Translations under genes and position numbers: made by a program
The notes under the pieces: model-generated
Databases searched by the model: none
Seen by the model: only the letters and a program-made list of their open reading frames with translations
What the model was told of the DNA's origin: nothing
Assembly: GCF_015645445.1 (NCBI RefSeq)
Contig: NZ_JADOGI010000081.1
Coordinates: 1 to 43,199, forward strand
From: Nonomuraea cypriaca
GTDB lineage: Bacteria > Actinomycetota > Actinomycetes > Streptosporangiales > Streptosporangiaceae
Direction: 5' to 3'
Length of the DNA stretch: 43,199 nucleotides
In this document: piece after piece, positions 16,884-24,454 of the stretch
Numbering within the stretch: the stretch's first letter is position 1
How the letters are laid out: each line of letters begins with the position of its first letter

Positions 16884-16948
16884 TTCGCTCACGGAGAAAT
16901 GCGCCCTTAGAGAAATGCGCCGCCAGCGAAAACGTTCCGGAATTCCGG
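16884..16948. promoter_or_regulatory. Repeat-rich control region upstream of clpP
   Basis: The gap between the divergent kinase and clpP starts holds several dyads. GAGAAATGCGCC is repeated at 16894-16905 and 16910-16921 (16-bp period). CGC-N5-GCG with AT flanks at 16914-16931 resembles a ClgR box (ClgR activates clp genes in actinobacteria). CCGGAATTCCGG at 16937-16948 is a perfect 12-bp palindrome. TTCGCT (16884-16889) and AGCGAA (16925-16930) bracket the repeats. Which of them is used is unknown. Confidence 0.3.
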
Positions 16949-17002
16949 CTCGCCGGGTCTAGCGTTTTATCGGAAATGCATCCGTACAGAAAGGCGACCG
17001 TC

Positions 17003-17566
17003 ATGACGGAGACCCAGCGCCCGGCCTGGCCTGACCAGCTCAGCCAGCGCCTGCTGAAGGAGCGCATTCTCGTCCTCGGCCAGGAGGTCGACGACGACAT
17101 ATGCAACCGGCTGTGCGGCGAGATGCTTTTGCTGGCGGCCGAGGATCCCAAGCGCGACATAACGCTTTACATCAATTCCCCGGGCGGGTCGGTGCACGCC
17201 GGGATGGCGCTCTACGACATGATGCAGTTCGTTCCGTGCGACGTGGCCACGGTGGCGATGGGGTTCGCCGCGTCCATGGGCCAGCTGCTGCTGACGGCGG
17301 GCGCCCCCGGCAAGCGCTACGCCCTGCCCAACGCCCGGGTCGTCATGCACCAGCCGCTCGGTGGCATCGGCGGCTCGGCGAGCGACATCGCCATCCAGGC
17401 GGAGAACATGATCTACACCAAGCGCCGGATGGCCGAGATCATCGCCCACCACACGCGCCAGCCGCTGGAGCGCATCCAGGCCGACTCCGACCGCGACCGC
17501 TGGTTCACCGCCAGGGAGGCGATGGACTACGGCTTCGTCGACCACATCGCAGAAGGGATGAACTGA
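17003..17566 (+). CDS. clpP: ATP-dependent Clp protease proteolytic subunit (first of pair)
   Basis: Serine peptidase subunit that forms the heptameric proteolytic ring used by ClpX or ClpC unfoldases, 187 aa. The catalytic triad is intact: Ser91 in MGFAASMGQ, His116 in VVMHQPLGG and Asp161 in QADSDRDRW. The oligomerisation and substrate-channel segments (YINSPGGSVHAGMALYDMM) are normal. The ATG at 17003 has AAGG upstream; the longer open frame is antisense to the kinase gene. The second clpP starts one base after its stop, so the pair is co-translated and probably forms a hetero-ring. clpX does not follow, so this may be an accessory clpP3P4-like pair rather than the housekeeping one. Confidence 0.93.
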   Translation: MTETQRPAWPDQLSQRLLKERILVLGQEVDDDICNRLCGEMLLLAAEDPKRDITLYINSPGGSVHAGMALYDMMQFVPCDVATVAMGFAASMGQLLLTAGAPGKRYALPNARVVMHQPLGGIGGSASDIAIQAENMIYTKRRMAEIIAHHTRQPLERIQADSDRDRWFTAREAMDYGFVDHIAEGMN

Positions 17567-17567
17567 T

Positions 17568-18185
17568 ATGAACGGCCGTTACGTGCTGCCCTCGTTCACG
17601 GAGCGCACCTCCTACGGCAGCAAGGAGATGACCCCCTACACCAAGCTGTTCGAGGACCGGGTCATCTTCATGGGGGTGCCGATCGACGACGGCGTGGCCA
17701 ACGACGTGATGGCGCAGTTGCTCACCCTGGAGTCGATCGACCCCGACCAGGACATCAACCTCTACATCAACTCGCCTGGCGGGTCGTTCACCGCGATGGC
17801 GGCCATCTACGACACGATGCAGTACGTCCGGCCGGAGATCCACACGGTCTGCATCGGGGAGGCCGCCTCGGCGGCGGCCGTCCTGCTCGCGGCGGGCACG
17901 CCGGGCAAGCGCGCCGCGCTCCCGCACGCCCGTGTCCTGCTGCACCAGCCGCACGCGGAGGGCGGGCGCGGGCAGTCGAGCGACCTGGAGATCCACGCCA
18001 GGGAGATCCTGCGGATGCGCGACCAGCAGGAGGAGATCCTGTCCCGGCATTCGGGGCGGGGGATTCTGGAGATCAGGAAGGACATCGAGCGGGATCGCAT
18101 CTTCACGGCCGAGCAGGCGCGCGTCTACGGACTGATCGACGACATCTACGCCTCCAGAAAGCGCACCCTGACCCCGGCCCGCTGA
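17568..18185 (+). CDS. clpP: ATP-dependent Clp protease proteolytic subunit (second of pair)
   Basis: 205-aa ClpP paralogue. Triad: Ser101 in GEAASAAAVLL, His126 in VLLHQPHAEG and Asp172 in IRKDIERDRIF. The N-terminus, YVLPSFTERTSYGSKEMTPYTKLFEDRVIFMG, is longer than that of the first subunit and resembles the propeptide region of actinobacterial ClpP partners. The C-terminus is basic (YASRKRTLTPAR). It differs clearly in sequence from the preceding gene, so the two are old paralogues rather than a recent duplication. It starts one base after the first clpP stop. A 238-base gap without genes follows. Confidence 0.93.
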   Translation: MNGRYVLPSFTERTSYGSKEMTPYTKLFEDRVIFMGVPIDDGVANDVMAQLLTLESIDPDQDINLYINSPGGSFTAMAAIYDTMQYVRPEIHTVCIGEAASAAAVLLAAGTPGKRAALPHARVLLHQPHAEGGRGQSSDLEIHAREILRMRDQQEEILSRHSGRGILEIRKDIERDRIFTAEQARVYGLIDDIYASRKRTLTPAR

Positions 18186-18206
18186 CCACCCCGCCAGGTC
18201 CGGGGA

Positions 18207-18311
18207 CCGCCACGCTCCTTGCTGGTGATCGCCCGCCACGTCCAGAGGCCGCGCTCCGGGCGCATTGACCAACCGCCGTGCTCCCTGCCGTGGACCTCGC
18301 CCGCCACGTCC
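18207..18311. repeat. Imperfect direct duplication in the gap after clpP
   Basis: About 37 bases at 18207-18243 are repeated imperfectly at 18273-18311 (66-bp period). Both end with the identical 15-mer TCGCCCGCCACGTCC. The remainder of 18186-18423 shows no gene; a TACACT hexamer at 18383-18388 may be the -10 of the next gene. Confidence 0.5.
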
Positions 18312-18423
18312 GTCCGGCGCAGGTGCCGTCGTGTTGCCGGCCGTTGGGGCATGGGTGGCGAAGGGTGACAAAGTGCGACTTGTACACTCATGAGGTTTCT
18401 TGGGGGGAAATCGGGGGAGTGGC

Positions 18424-19185
18424 GTGTCGCTGGAGCAGGTCCTGGTGTTGCTGGCGGCAGCGGCCGGGGCGGGGTGGATCGACGCGGTCGTCGGCGGTGG
18501 CGGGCTGTTGCAGCTTCCCGCCACCCTGATGACCGGGATGCCGACCGTCGAGGCGATGGCGACCAACAAGTTGTCCTCTGTGTTCGGCACCACCTCGGCG
18601 GCCATCGCGTACGCGCGTTCCACCAAGGTCGATCGCCAGGTGGCGTTGCCGGCGGCCGGGATGGCCGTGGTGAGCGCCGGGCTCGGCGCGTGGGCGGCGG
18701 CGGCGATCTCCACCGAGGTGCTGCGGCCCGCCGTCATGGTGGTGCTGCTGGCGGTGGCGGCGTTCGTGACGTTGCGTCCCGCGATGGGCGCCGTGCCGCA
18801 GCCGCGGTTACGGACGAACGCCAGGTTGTTCGCCGCGGTGGCCACGGCCGGGGTGGTGATCGCGTTCTACGACGGCATCATGGGGCCGGGCACCGGCACG
18901 TTCCTGATCATCGCGTTCACCACCATCCTGGGCCTGGACTTCATCTCCGCCTCCGCGTCCGCGAAGATCATCAACATCGGGACGAACGTCGGGGCGCTGC
19001 TGGTGTTCGGCGCGCAGGGGCACGTGCAGTGGGCGCTCGGGCTGGGCATGGCCGTGTGCAACGTGGCCGGCGCCCAACTCGGCGCGCGGATGGCGCTCAA
19101 GCGGGGCTCGGCGTTCGTCCGGGTCGTGCTGCTGTGCGTGGTCGTGGCCATGGTGATCAGACTGGGCTGGCAGCAGTTCGGCTGA
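18424..19185 (+). CDS. TSUP family transporter (TauE/SafE-like)
   Basis: 253-aa membrane permease of the sulfite exporter TauE/SafE family. It has about eight hydrophobic segments in two related halves. The first repeat carries AGWIDAVVGGGGLLQLPATLMTGMPTVEAMATNKLSSVFGTTSA in substance, with the family-typical Gly-rich loop, and the second carries FYDGIMGPGTGTFLIIAFTTILGLDFISASASAKIIN. Members move sulfonates, sulfite or other organic anions; the substrate here is not evident. GTG 18424, preceded by GGGGGAG, was preferred to a TTG at 18400. A perfect hairpin after the stop suggests a single-gene transcript. Confidence 0.85.
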   Translation: MSLEQVLVLLAAAAGAGWIDAVVGGGGLLQLPATLMTGMPTVEAMATNKLSSVFGTTSAAIAYARSTKVDRQVALPAAGMAVVSAGLGAWAAAAISTEVLRPAVMVVLLAVAAFVTLRPAMGAVPQPRLRTNARLFAAVATAGVVIAFYDGIMGPGTGTFLIIAFTTILGLDFISASASAKIINIGTNVGALLVFGAQGHVQWALGLGMAVCNVAGAQLGARMALKRGSAFVRVVLLCVVVAMVIRLGWQQFG

Positions 19186-19202
19186 CCCGCCACGGGTCCT
19201 CA

Positions 19203-19229
19203 CCACGGGTCCCCATCGCGGACCCGTGG
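19203..19229 (+). terminator. Hairpin after the TSUP gene
   Basis: CCACGGGTCC (19203-19212) pairs perfectly with GGACCCGTGG (19220-19229) around a 7-nt loop, 17 bases past the stop. No U-tract follows, as is common in actinomycetes. An extra half copy (CCACGGGTCC) lies just before it at about 19191. Confidence 0.5.
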
Positions 19230-19352
19230 GTGCGCGGCGGGAGCGCCGGTTCAGCATGCGGTGCGGCCCGACACCGATGGAGGACTCTGCGGGGGTGTCG
19301 AGGCGGCGGTTCGCGGGGCGGAGTTACTCGTCTGGGACACCGGCGTGGTTGG

Positions 19353-19490
19353 GATGGTCTCTCGGCAGGGTTCTTGGCGTGGCCTGGAGCGGTCGGCGGG
19401 CAGGGTTCGTGGCGTGGTCCTGATGGTCTCTCGGCAAGGTCCTCGGCGTGGTCTGGGTGGTCGGCCGGTAGGGGTGCTTGGGGGTGGTCA
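19353..19490. repeat. Tandem 69-bp degenerate repeat in a convergent gap
   Basis: Two tandem units begin with GATGGTCTCTCGGC at 19353 and 19422. Within each, a half-unit of about 35 bases recurs (GGTCGGCGGGCAGGGTTCGTGGCGTGG-type, written here in pieces: GGTCGGCGGGCAGGG then TTCGTGGCGTGG). The gap 19186-19487 between the convergent TSUP and MFS genes otherwise holds only the hairpin at 19203-19229; I see no gene in it. The array ends at the stop of the MFS gene. Confidence 0.6.
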
Positions 19491-20675
19491 GGTGATGGGC
19501 TGGTGGGCGCGGGTTCTCAGTGCTGTGGCGGCGAGGGCGACGAAGGCGGCCAGCAGGGCCGGGATGGCCAGGGCTCGGGGCAGGCCCGCCAACTCGGCTG
19601 CCGCCCCGATGAGCACAGGCCCGGACAGGAAGCCCAGGTAGCCGATGGAGGCGACCCGCGCCAGCGCCCGGCCGGCGAACGCCGGATCCCGGTGACCGGC
19701 GGCCGAGAACACCTGAGGCACGATGCATGACAGCCCGGCCCCGAAGCAGGCGAATCCGGCCACCCCCGCCACCGGATGCCCGCCCAGCAGCGCCAGCCCC
19801 AGTCCCGTCGCTGCGAGCAGCCCGCAGCAGCGCACCAGCGGCACCACACCGAACCTGGCCGCCAACCGGTCGCCGGCCAGCCGGCCCGCCGTCATCATGA
19901 TGGAGAACGCGGAGTACCCGGCGGCCGCGAACCCGGGCGAGGAGGCCAGGTCCTCACGCAGGTAGACCGAGCTCCAGTCGGTCGCCGCCCCCTCGCCCAC
20001 CAGGCAGCAGAACGCCAGCACGCCGAGGAACACGATCCCCCTGGGACGCCCTGCCGTTCCGCCGGAAGGGCCGCCGGGAGAGGGCACCGAGCGCAGCGCC
20101 CACCGCGCGGCCCAGCACGCGAGCGTCGCGACGAGTGCCCCCATCACCAGGAACGTCACCGCCGCCGACACCGCGACATGCGCGAACAGACCGCCGGCCG
20201 CCGCCCCGGCGAACCCGCCGACGCTGTAGACGGCGTGGAACGACGACATGATCGGCCGCCCGTGGGCCCGCTCGACCTCGACGGCGTTCGCGTTCATGGC
20301 GACGTCGAGGATCCCGTGCACCATCCCGAACACCAGCAGCGTCGCGGCCAGCACGCCCAGGTTCCCGGCATAGGCGGGCGGGACGAGCACGACGCCCTGG
20401 AGCAGGGCGGCCGGGATCATGACGCGGCTGCTGCCGTACCGGTCCACCAGCCGGCCCACGGCCGTCATGCCGATCACGGCCCCGGCGGCGATGGCCAGCA
20501 GGGCGAGGCTGAACTGGCCCTCGCCGAGCCCGAGGCGTTCCTTGACGGCCGGAATGCGCGCCGTCCAGGTGCCGATGGCCGCGCCGGCCAGAAAGAACAA
20601 CAGGCACACGGCCACCCGCTCGCGACCCACCCGCCCACGCCGGTGCCAGGTGGTCTCTGTGGTGTCGCGGCTCAC
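19488..20675 (-). CDS. MFS transporter, 395 aa
   Basis: Twelve-helix major facilitator protein. The first loop motif is GRLVDRYGSSRVMIPAAL, and the second half has GRLAGDRLAARFGVVPLVRCCGLL. The segment FGMVHGILDVAMNANAVEVERAHGRPIMSSFHAVYSVGGFAG in substance is characteristic of a sugar/unknown-substrate MFS subgroup related to YbjJ-like proteins. The GTG at 20675 overlaps the DeoR-type regulator stop by four bases (GTGA), so the regulator and transporter form one operon. DeoR-type regulators usually respond to phosphorylated sugars, which suggests a carbohydrate-linked substrate; that is inference. The open frame 48 codons upstream is only overlap with the regulator. Confidence 0.85.
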   Translation of the reverse strand: MSRDTTETTWHRRGRVGRERVAVCLLFFLAGAAIGTWTARIPAVKERLGLGEGQFSLALLAIAAGAVIGMTAVGRLVDRYGSSRVMIPAALLQGVVLVPPAYAGNLGVLAATLLVFGMVHGILDVAMNANAVEVERAHGRPIMSSFHAVYSVGGFAGAAAGGLFAHVAVSAAVTFLVMGALVATLACWAARWALRSVPSPGGPSGGTAGRPRGIVFLGVLAFCCLVGEGAATDWSSVYLREDLASSPGFAAAGYSAFSIMMTAGRLAGDRLAARFGVVPLVRCCGLLAATGLGLALLGGHPVAGVAGFACFGAGLSCIVPQVFSAAGHRDPAFAGRALARVASIGYLGFLSGPVLIGAAAELAGLPRALAIPALLAAFVALAATALRTRAHQPIT

Positions 20676-21424
20676 TCGGCCTCCTTGACCGTCACACCGG
20701 CGGCCACGAGCGCGTCGCGCTCCTCGGGCGGTATGCCGGGGTCGGTGACCACCACGTCCAGACGCGAGATCGGGCACACCGCGCCGAACGCCGTACGCGC
20801 GAACTTGCCCGAGTCGCACACCACGATCACCCGCCGCGCGGACGCGATCGCCGCCTGCTTGATCGCCACCTCGGGCAGGTCGTGCGCCGTCAGGCCGTGC
20901 TCGGCGGACAGCCCGCAGCAGCCGATCACCGCCGTGTCGAACCGCAACGCCTTGATCGAGCTCTCGGCCAGCGGGCCCATGAAGTTCAGCTCGCCCTGGC
21001 GTACCTCCCCGCCGGGCAGCACCAGCCGCACGCGCGGTGCGGCGGCCAGCATCGACACCGACTGCAGCGCCAGCGGCAGCACCGTCAGGCGGCGGCCGAC
21101 CAGGGCGCGGGCCACCTCCAGCGCGGTCGTGCCGCCGTCCAGCACCACCGCCTCCCCGTCGGCGATCAGCGCGGCCACCGCGACGCCGATGCGCCGCTTG
21201 ACCTCCACCGCCTCGCGCTCGCGCACGCCGAACGGCGGCTCCTCGCCGCGCAGCAGCAGAGACAGCGCGCCGCCCCTGATCCGCCGCACCACACCCTGCT
21301 GGGCCAGTTCGTCCAGGTCGCGCCTGATCGTCATTTCGGACACGCCGTGTTCGACGGCGAGCTCGGCGACCGAGACGGTGTCCCGATCGCGCAAGGCGTT
21401 CATAATTGCCCGCATACGTTCCAC
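20672..21424 (-). CDS. DeoR/GlpR family transcriptional regulator
   Basis: 250-aa repressor-type regulator. The N-terminal helix-turn-helix covers residues ~1-55, with VSVAELAVEHGVSEMTIRRDLDELAQQGVVRRIRGGAL in substance and the DeoR signature in the recognition helix. The C-terminal DeoRC sensor domain shows VLDGGTTALEVARAL, the Gly-rich phosphate-binding loop, and later VCDSGKFARTAFG. The GTG at 21424 (VERMRAIMNALRDRD) was chosen. TTATAT lies a few bases upstream of it, with TTGTAT 18 bases further, so the message is probably leaderless. It is divergent from a WYL regulator and co-transcribed with the MFS gene. Confidence 0.88.
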   Translation of the reverse strand: MERMRAIMNALRDRDTVSVAELAVEHGVSEMTIRRDLDELAQQGVVRRIRGGALSLLLRGEEPPFGVREREAVEVKRRIGVAVAALIADGEAVVLDGGTTALEVARALVGRRLTVLPLALQSVSMLAAAPRVRLVLPGGEVRQGELNFMGPLAESSIKALRFDTAVIGCCGLSAEHGLTAHDLPEVAIKQAAIASARRVIVVCDSGKFARTAFGAVCPISRLDVVVTDPGIPPEERDALVAAGVTVKEAE

Positions 21425-21460
21425 ATGTTCATATAAACACCGTTCATGTGCGCCATACAA
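21422..21460. promoter_or_regulatory. Compact divergent promoter between DeoR and WYL regulators
   Basis: CACATG (21422-21427) and CATGTG (21445-21450) form an inverted repeat, and GTTCAT repeats directly at 21427-21432 and 21442-21447. TACAAT at 21456-21461 lies six bases before the WYL-gene ATG at 21468 and would be its -10. On the other strand TTATAT precedes the DeoR-gene GTG. Both messages look leaderless and the dyad overlaps both promoters. Confidence 0.4.
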
Positions 21461-21467
21461 TGGATCC

Positions 21468-22469
21468 ATGCGTGCCAGCCGCCTGCTTTCGCTGCTCCTG
21501 CTCCTGCAGACGCGCGGCCGCATGACCGCGCCCGAGCTGGCCGCGGAGCTGGAGGTGTCGGTACGCACCGTCTACCGCGACGTGGAGGCGCTGTCGGCGG
21601 CCGGTGTCCCGGTCTACGCCGATCGCGGGCCCACCGGCGGCTACCAGTTGCTCGACGGCTACCGCACCCGGCTCAACGGGCTGACGTCCGAGGAGGCGTC
21701 GTCGCTGTTCCTGGCGGGGCTGCCCGGCCCCGCGGCCGAGCTGGGGCTGGCCGATGTGGCGGCCACGGCGGAGCTGAAGTTGCTGGCCGCGCTGCCGCCA
21801 GAACCGCGCTCGCACGCCTCCCGGATGCGCGAGCGGTTCCTGCTGGACGTGCCGGGCTGGTACCGCTCGGCCGACGACGTACCGCATCTCAGTGAGGTGG
21901 CCGAGGCGGTGTGGGGGCAGCGGCCGCTGCACATGACGTACCGGCGGTGGGGGCGGCAGGAGGTCGACCGGGTGATCCACCCGTACGGGCTGGTGCTCAA
22001 GGGCGGCTCCTGGTACATGGTGGCCGTACCCGCCGAGGCCCCGCCCGCCGAGGTCGTGCGAGGCGAGGCCGCACCGCGCACCTACCGGGTGGCGCGCATC
22101 CTGGCCCTGGAGACGCTGTCCGGGCGTTTCCAGCGTCCGGAGGGGTTCGAGCTGAGCGCGTTCTGGCGTGAGTACGCCAAGGAGTTCCGTGAGCGGATGT
22201 ACACCGCGGAGGCCGTCATCAAGCTCGCCCCCGGCTACGGCGACCTGCTGGCGTACACGATGGGGGCCGACGTCGTGAGCGCCGCCATGGCCGGCGCGGG
22301 GGACCCCGACGCCGAGGGGTGGCTCACGCTGCGGGTGCCGGTCGAGTCGATCACGCACGCGCGCTGGTTGCTGCTGCGCATGGGAGCGGGCGTCGAGGTG
22401 CTGGGCCCGCCCGAGCTGCGCGCCCTGATGTGCGACACCGTCGCCGAGCTGACCAAAATGTACGAATAA
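21468..22469 (+). CDS. YafY-type HTH and WYL-domain transcriptional regulator
   Basis: 333-aa regulator. An N-terminal DeoR-like helix-turn-helix (RMTAPELAAELEVSVRTVYRDVEALSAAGVPVYADRGPTGGYQLLDGYRTRL in substance, residues ~18-72) is followed by a WYL domain (~145-235; RPLHMTYRRWGRQEVDRVIHPYGLVLKGGSWYMVAV, with WYM in place of WYL). A WCX-type C-terminal extension to the end contains LTLRVPVESITHARWLLLRMGAGVEVLGPPELR. Such proteins bind ligands or nucleic acid through WYL and repress or activate neighbours. The ATG at 21468 follows a -10-like TACAAT by six bases. The LysE gene starts 32 bases after the stop, so it is the likely target. Confidence 0.88.
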   Translation: MRASRLLSLLLLLQTRGRMTAPELAAELEVSVRTVYRDVEALSAAGVPVYADRGPTGGYQLLDGYRTRLNGLTSEEASSLFLAGLPGPAAELGLADVAATAELKLLAALPPEPRSHASRMRERFLLDVPGWYRSADDVPHLSEVAEAVWGQRPLHMTYRRWGRQEVDRVIHPYGLVLKGGSWYMVAVPAEAPPAEVVRGEAAPRTYRVARILALETLSGRFQRPEGFELSAFWREYAKEFRERMYTAEAVIKLAPGYGDLLAYTMGADVVSAAMAGAGDPDAEGWLTLRVPVESITHARWLLLRMGAGVEVLGPPELRALMCDTVAELTKMYE

Positions 22470-22501
22470 ATCCGTCGTGTGCGTCGCCCTGCTCTGTCAC
22501 C

Positions 22502-23116
22502 ATGCGGGACATGTATCTTGTCGCGTTCGCCGGCGCGTGCGTGCTGGTGGCCATGGTGCCCGGGGTCAGCACCGCGATCATCCTGCGCCAGACCCTGCGC
22601 GCGGGCCGCGGTTCCGGGCTGGCCGCCACGCTGGGCAACGAGACGGGGATCCTGCTGTGGGGGCTGGCGGCCGCGTTCGGGCTGTCGGCGCTGCTGGTGG
22701 CCTCGCAACTGGCCTACGACGTCATGCGCGTCGCCGGGGCCGCCATGCTGGTGGTGATGGGCGCGCAGTCGTTGTGGCAGGCCCGCAAGGGGGCGCAGGC
22801 CGCCGAGGGTACGGCGGTGCCGGGGTGGCGGGCGTCGTACCTGGCGGGGACGTGCCTGGCCAATCCGAAGGCGGCGGTGTTCGCGATGTCGTTCCTGCCG
22901 CAGTTCGTCCCGGCCGGGCAGAACGTGCCGCTGACGCTGGTGACGCTCGCCCTCGTGTGGGTGCTGGTGGATCTGCTCTGGTACGGCCTGCTCATCTGGC
23001 TGGTCGCACGGGCCAGGGCGTGGCTGGGCCGGCCGGCGGTCCGGCGGCGGCTGGAGCAGGTTTCGGGTGTGGTGCTGATCGGGCTCGGCGTGCGCCTGGT
23101 GACGGAGGTCAGATGA
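22502..23116 (+). CDS. LysE family translocator
   Basis: 204-aa exporter of the LysE/RhtB group, which expels amino acids and related small molecules. Five to six hydrophobic helices are visible. The family start MYLVAFAGACVLVAMVPGVSTAIILRQTLRAGRGSGLAATLGNETG in substance includes the PG-S-A motif of helix 1, and the later LAGTCLANPKAAVFAMSFLPQFV (NPK) is diagnostic. Two Met starts three codons apart are possible (22502 and 22511). It is 32 bases downstream of the WYL regulator and probably in its operon. The substrate is not evident from sequence. Confidence 0.88.
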   Translation: MRDMYLVAFAGACVLVAMVPGVSTAIILRQTLRAGRGSGLAATLGNETGILLWGLAAAFGLSALLVASQLAYDVMRVAGAAMLVVMGAQSLWQARKGAQAAEGTAVPGWRASYLAGTCLANPKAAVFAMSFLPQFVPAGQNVPLTLVTLALVWVLVDLLWYGLLIWLVARARAWLGRPAVRRRLEQVSGVVLIGLGVRLVTEVR

Positions 23117-23141
23117 CCCGCTCCTGGTCTACCTTTGGTGC

Positions 23142-23354
23142 ATGACGAACGACCTGGCGACCCTCATGAGGCAGGCGCAGGACGACGATCCGCTGCGGGC
23201 ACTGCACGCCACCACCGCGCTGCGCCGGGAGATCGAGCGCCTGGAGGCGGTTCAGGTGCGGCGCGCCCGGGTGGCGGGGCTGGCCTGGGCGCAGATCGCC
23301 GACGCGATCGGCGTGAGCAAGCAGGCGGTCCACAAGAAGTACGGCCGCCGCTAG
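23142..23354 (+). CDS. Small helix-turn-helix protein, 70 aa
   Basis: Short basic protein. An N-terminal helix (LATLMRQAQDDDPLRALHATTALRREIERLEAVQVRRARVAGL in substance) precedes a C-terminal helix-turn-helix, AWAQIADAIGVSKQAVHKKYGRR, which is of the resolvase/sigma-region-4 style. Such 65-75 aa proteins recur in actinomycetes and have no described role that I know of. GTG-free ATG start at 23142, 25 bases after the LysE stop, so it may belong to that transcript. Alternative reading frames here encode nothing convincing. Confidence 0.65.
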   Translation: MTNDLATLMRQAQDDDPLRALHATTALRREIERLEAVQVRRARVAGLAWAQIADAIGVSKQAVHKKYGRR

Positions 23355-23485
23355 TCTGCCCGGCGTCGCTCGTACGCGGGTGAGCGCGAGCGGGTCGAGC
23401 CGGGCGCGCAGGGCACGGTAGCTCCGCCTGGCCCGCCATCGCCGTTGACCGGTCGGTTGCCGCGGTATCGAGGGCGGTGGTGCGT

Positions 23486-23734
23486 TCATATATCGCGTCC
23501 CATGGCGGCCGCGGCCGCCAGGATGTTGGCGTAGTCGCGCAGACGTGCGATCTGCCCGTTGCGCACGGTGAGCACAACGATGTTGGGAAGCGCGAACTCG
23601 CCGGTGGTGGCGCTGGTCCCGAGGGCTTCCTGCTCCACGATGATCGTTTGCGGATCGTCGCCCGCGTCCGTGAGGTGGCCGTGGAGATTGATCAGGTCGT
23701 TGATGTCGATACGGTCTTGTTCCGACAGCGCCAT
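23486..23734 (-). pseudogene. NTF2/SnoaL-like gene with apparent in-frame internal deletion, 82 aa
   Basis: The N-terminus MALSEQDRIDINDLINLHGHLTDAGD is the usual first helix of a SnoaL-like protein. It is followed at once by DPQTIIVEQEALGTSATTGEFALPNIVVLTVRNGQIARLRDYANILAAAAAMG in substance, which is the usual last half of the fold (strand, then the xGxIxxxRDYxNxL end). The ~40-50 residues that normally lie between, covering strands 1-2 and helices 2-3, are missing without a frameshift. The remaining chain cannot make a full cone fold. It is either a decayed gene or a miniature version. It is divergent from tetR. An alternative ATG at 23767 would add 11 residues. Confidence 0.55.
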
Positions 23735-23763
23735 AGGGGCGGCCCTCCATGCTTTGAGGTGGG

Positions 23764-23829
23764 CCATGCCAGTAAGGTGAGGCATGGTCCGGTTAGACGG
23801 GCACAGTAACGGACTGTGTCCCCGGTTAG
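23764..23829. promoter_or_regulatory. Operator-like dyads between the NTF2 remnant and tetR
   Basis: Three elements are stacked here. CCATGCC (23764-23770) / GGCATGG (23781-23787) form an inverted repeat. CACAGT (23802-23807) / ACTGTG (23813-23818) form a second with a 5-bp spacer. CCGGTTAG repeats directly at 23789-23796 and 23822-23829, flanking the second dyad. The second dyad covers the GTG start at 23816 of tetR, suggesting autoregulation. Confidence 0.35.
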
Positions 23830-24454
23830 CAAGCGAGCGGTGATTGAGCTGGCAGGTCACGGTCCGCGGTCGCGTACCGGGCGTCCGATGCGCGCGGACG
23901 CCCGGCGCAACTACGAGCAACTGGTCGAGCAGGCGCGAATCGCGTTCGCCGAGTTCGGCGTGGACGCCTCCTTGGACGAGATCGCCCGGCGGGCGGGGGT
24001 GGCCAGCGGGACGCTGTATCGGCATTTCCCCACTCGGCTGGATCTCATAGAGGCAGTGCTCGCCGAGCAGATGGCGGAGTTGGCCGGCCTTGGCCGCGAG
24101 CTGCTGACGGCCGAGGACGAATTCGACGCGTTGTCCACGTGGTTGCGTGCCGCGCTCATTCATGCCTTGACCTATCGAGGTCTGTCGGCCGCGGTGATGA
24201 ACTCGGCCCTCGACCGCGAGAGTGGCCTGGTATCGACCTGGCATGCGGAGTTGTTCGAGGTGGGGGCCGCCTTGCTGGCGCGGGCGCGGCAATCAGGGGC
24301 GGTGGTCGCCGATGCGGACGAAGCGGATGTGCTGAAGATGGTCGGCGCCATCGCCTGGGCCGCCCAGGACAGCCCGGACCGCTCAGCTCAAGCCGACCGC
24401 CTGCTCGCCCTGCTCATGAGCGGACTGCGTCACGGCGGCGTCCAGCCGCGGTGA
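23816..24454 (+). CDS. TetR family transcriptional regulator
   Basis: One-component regulator, 212 aa. The DNA-binding helices lie at about residues 28-75: RRNYEQLVEQARIAFAEFGVDASLDEIARRAGVASGTLYRHFPTRLDLIEAVL in substance, with the recognition helix GVASGTLYRHF. The C-terminal ligand domain (LSTWLRAALIHALTYRGLSAAVMNSAL...) is of the common actinobacterial TetR_C type. The GTG at 23816 gives a 24-residue basic extension; ATG 23888 (MRADARRNYEQ) is an equally plausible start. Its stop is immediately followed by a 9-bp minisatellite. The likely original target is the divergent SnoaL-like gene, now shortened. Confidence 0.88.
   Translation: MSPVSKRAVIELAGHGPRSRTGRPMRADARRNYEQLVEQARIAFAEFGVDASLDEIARRAGVASGTLYRHFPTRLDLIEAVLAEQMAELAGLGRELLTAEDEFDALSTWLRAALIHALTYRGLSAAVMNSALDRESGLVSTWHAELFEVGAALLARARQSGAVVADADEADVLKMVGAIAWAAQDSPDRSAQADRLLALLMSGLRHGGVQPR

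Noticed and set aside
16939..16966. SigR-type promoter for clpP (GGAAT ... GTT)
   Set aside because: The spacing is 20 bases instead of 18, and the GGAAT is part of a larger palindrome that explains it better.
19776..21467. 564-codon extension upstream of the WYL regulator in the same frame
   Set aside because: It is antisense to the MFS and DeoR genes; the regulator starts at 21468 with a -10-like element just before it.
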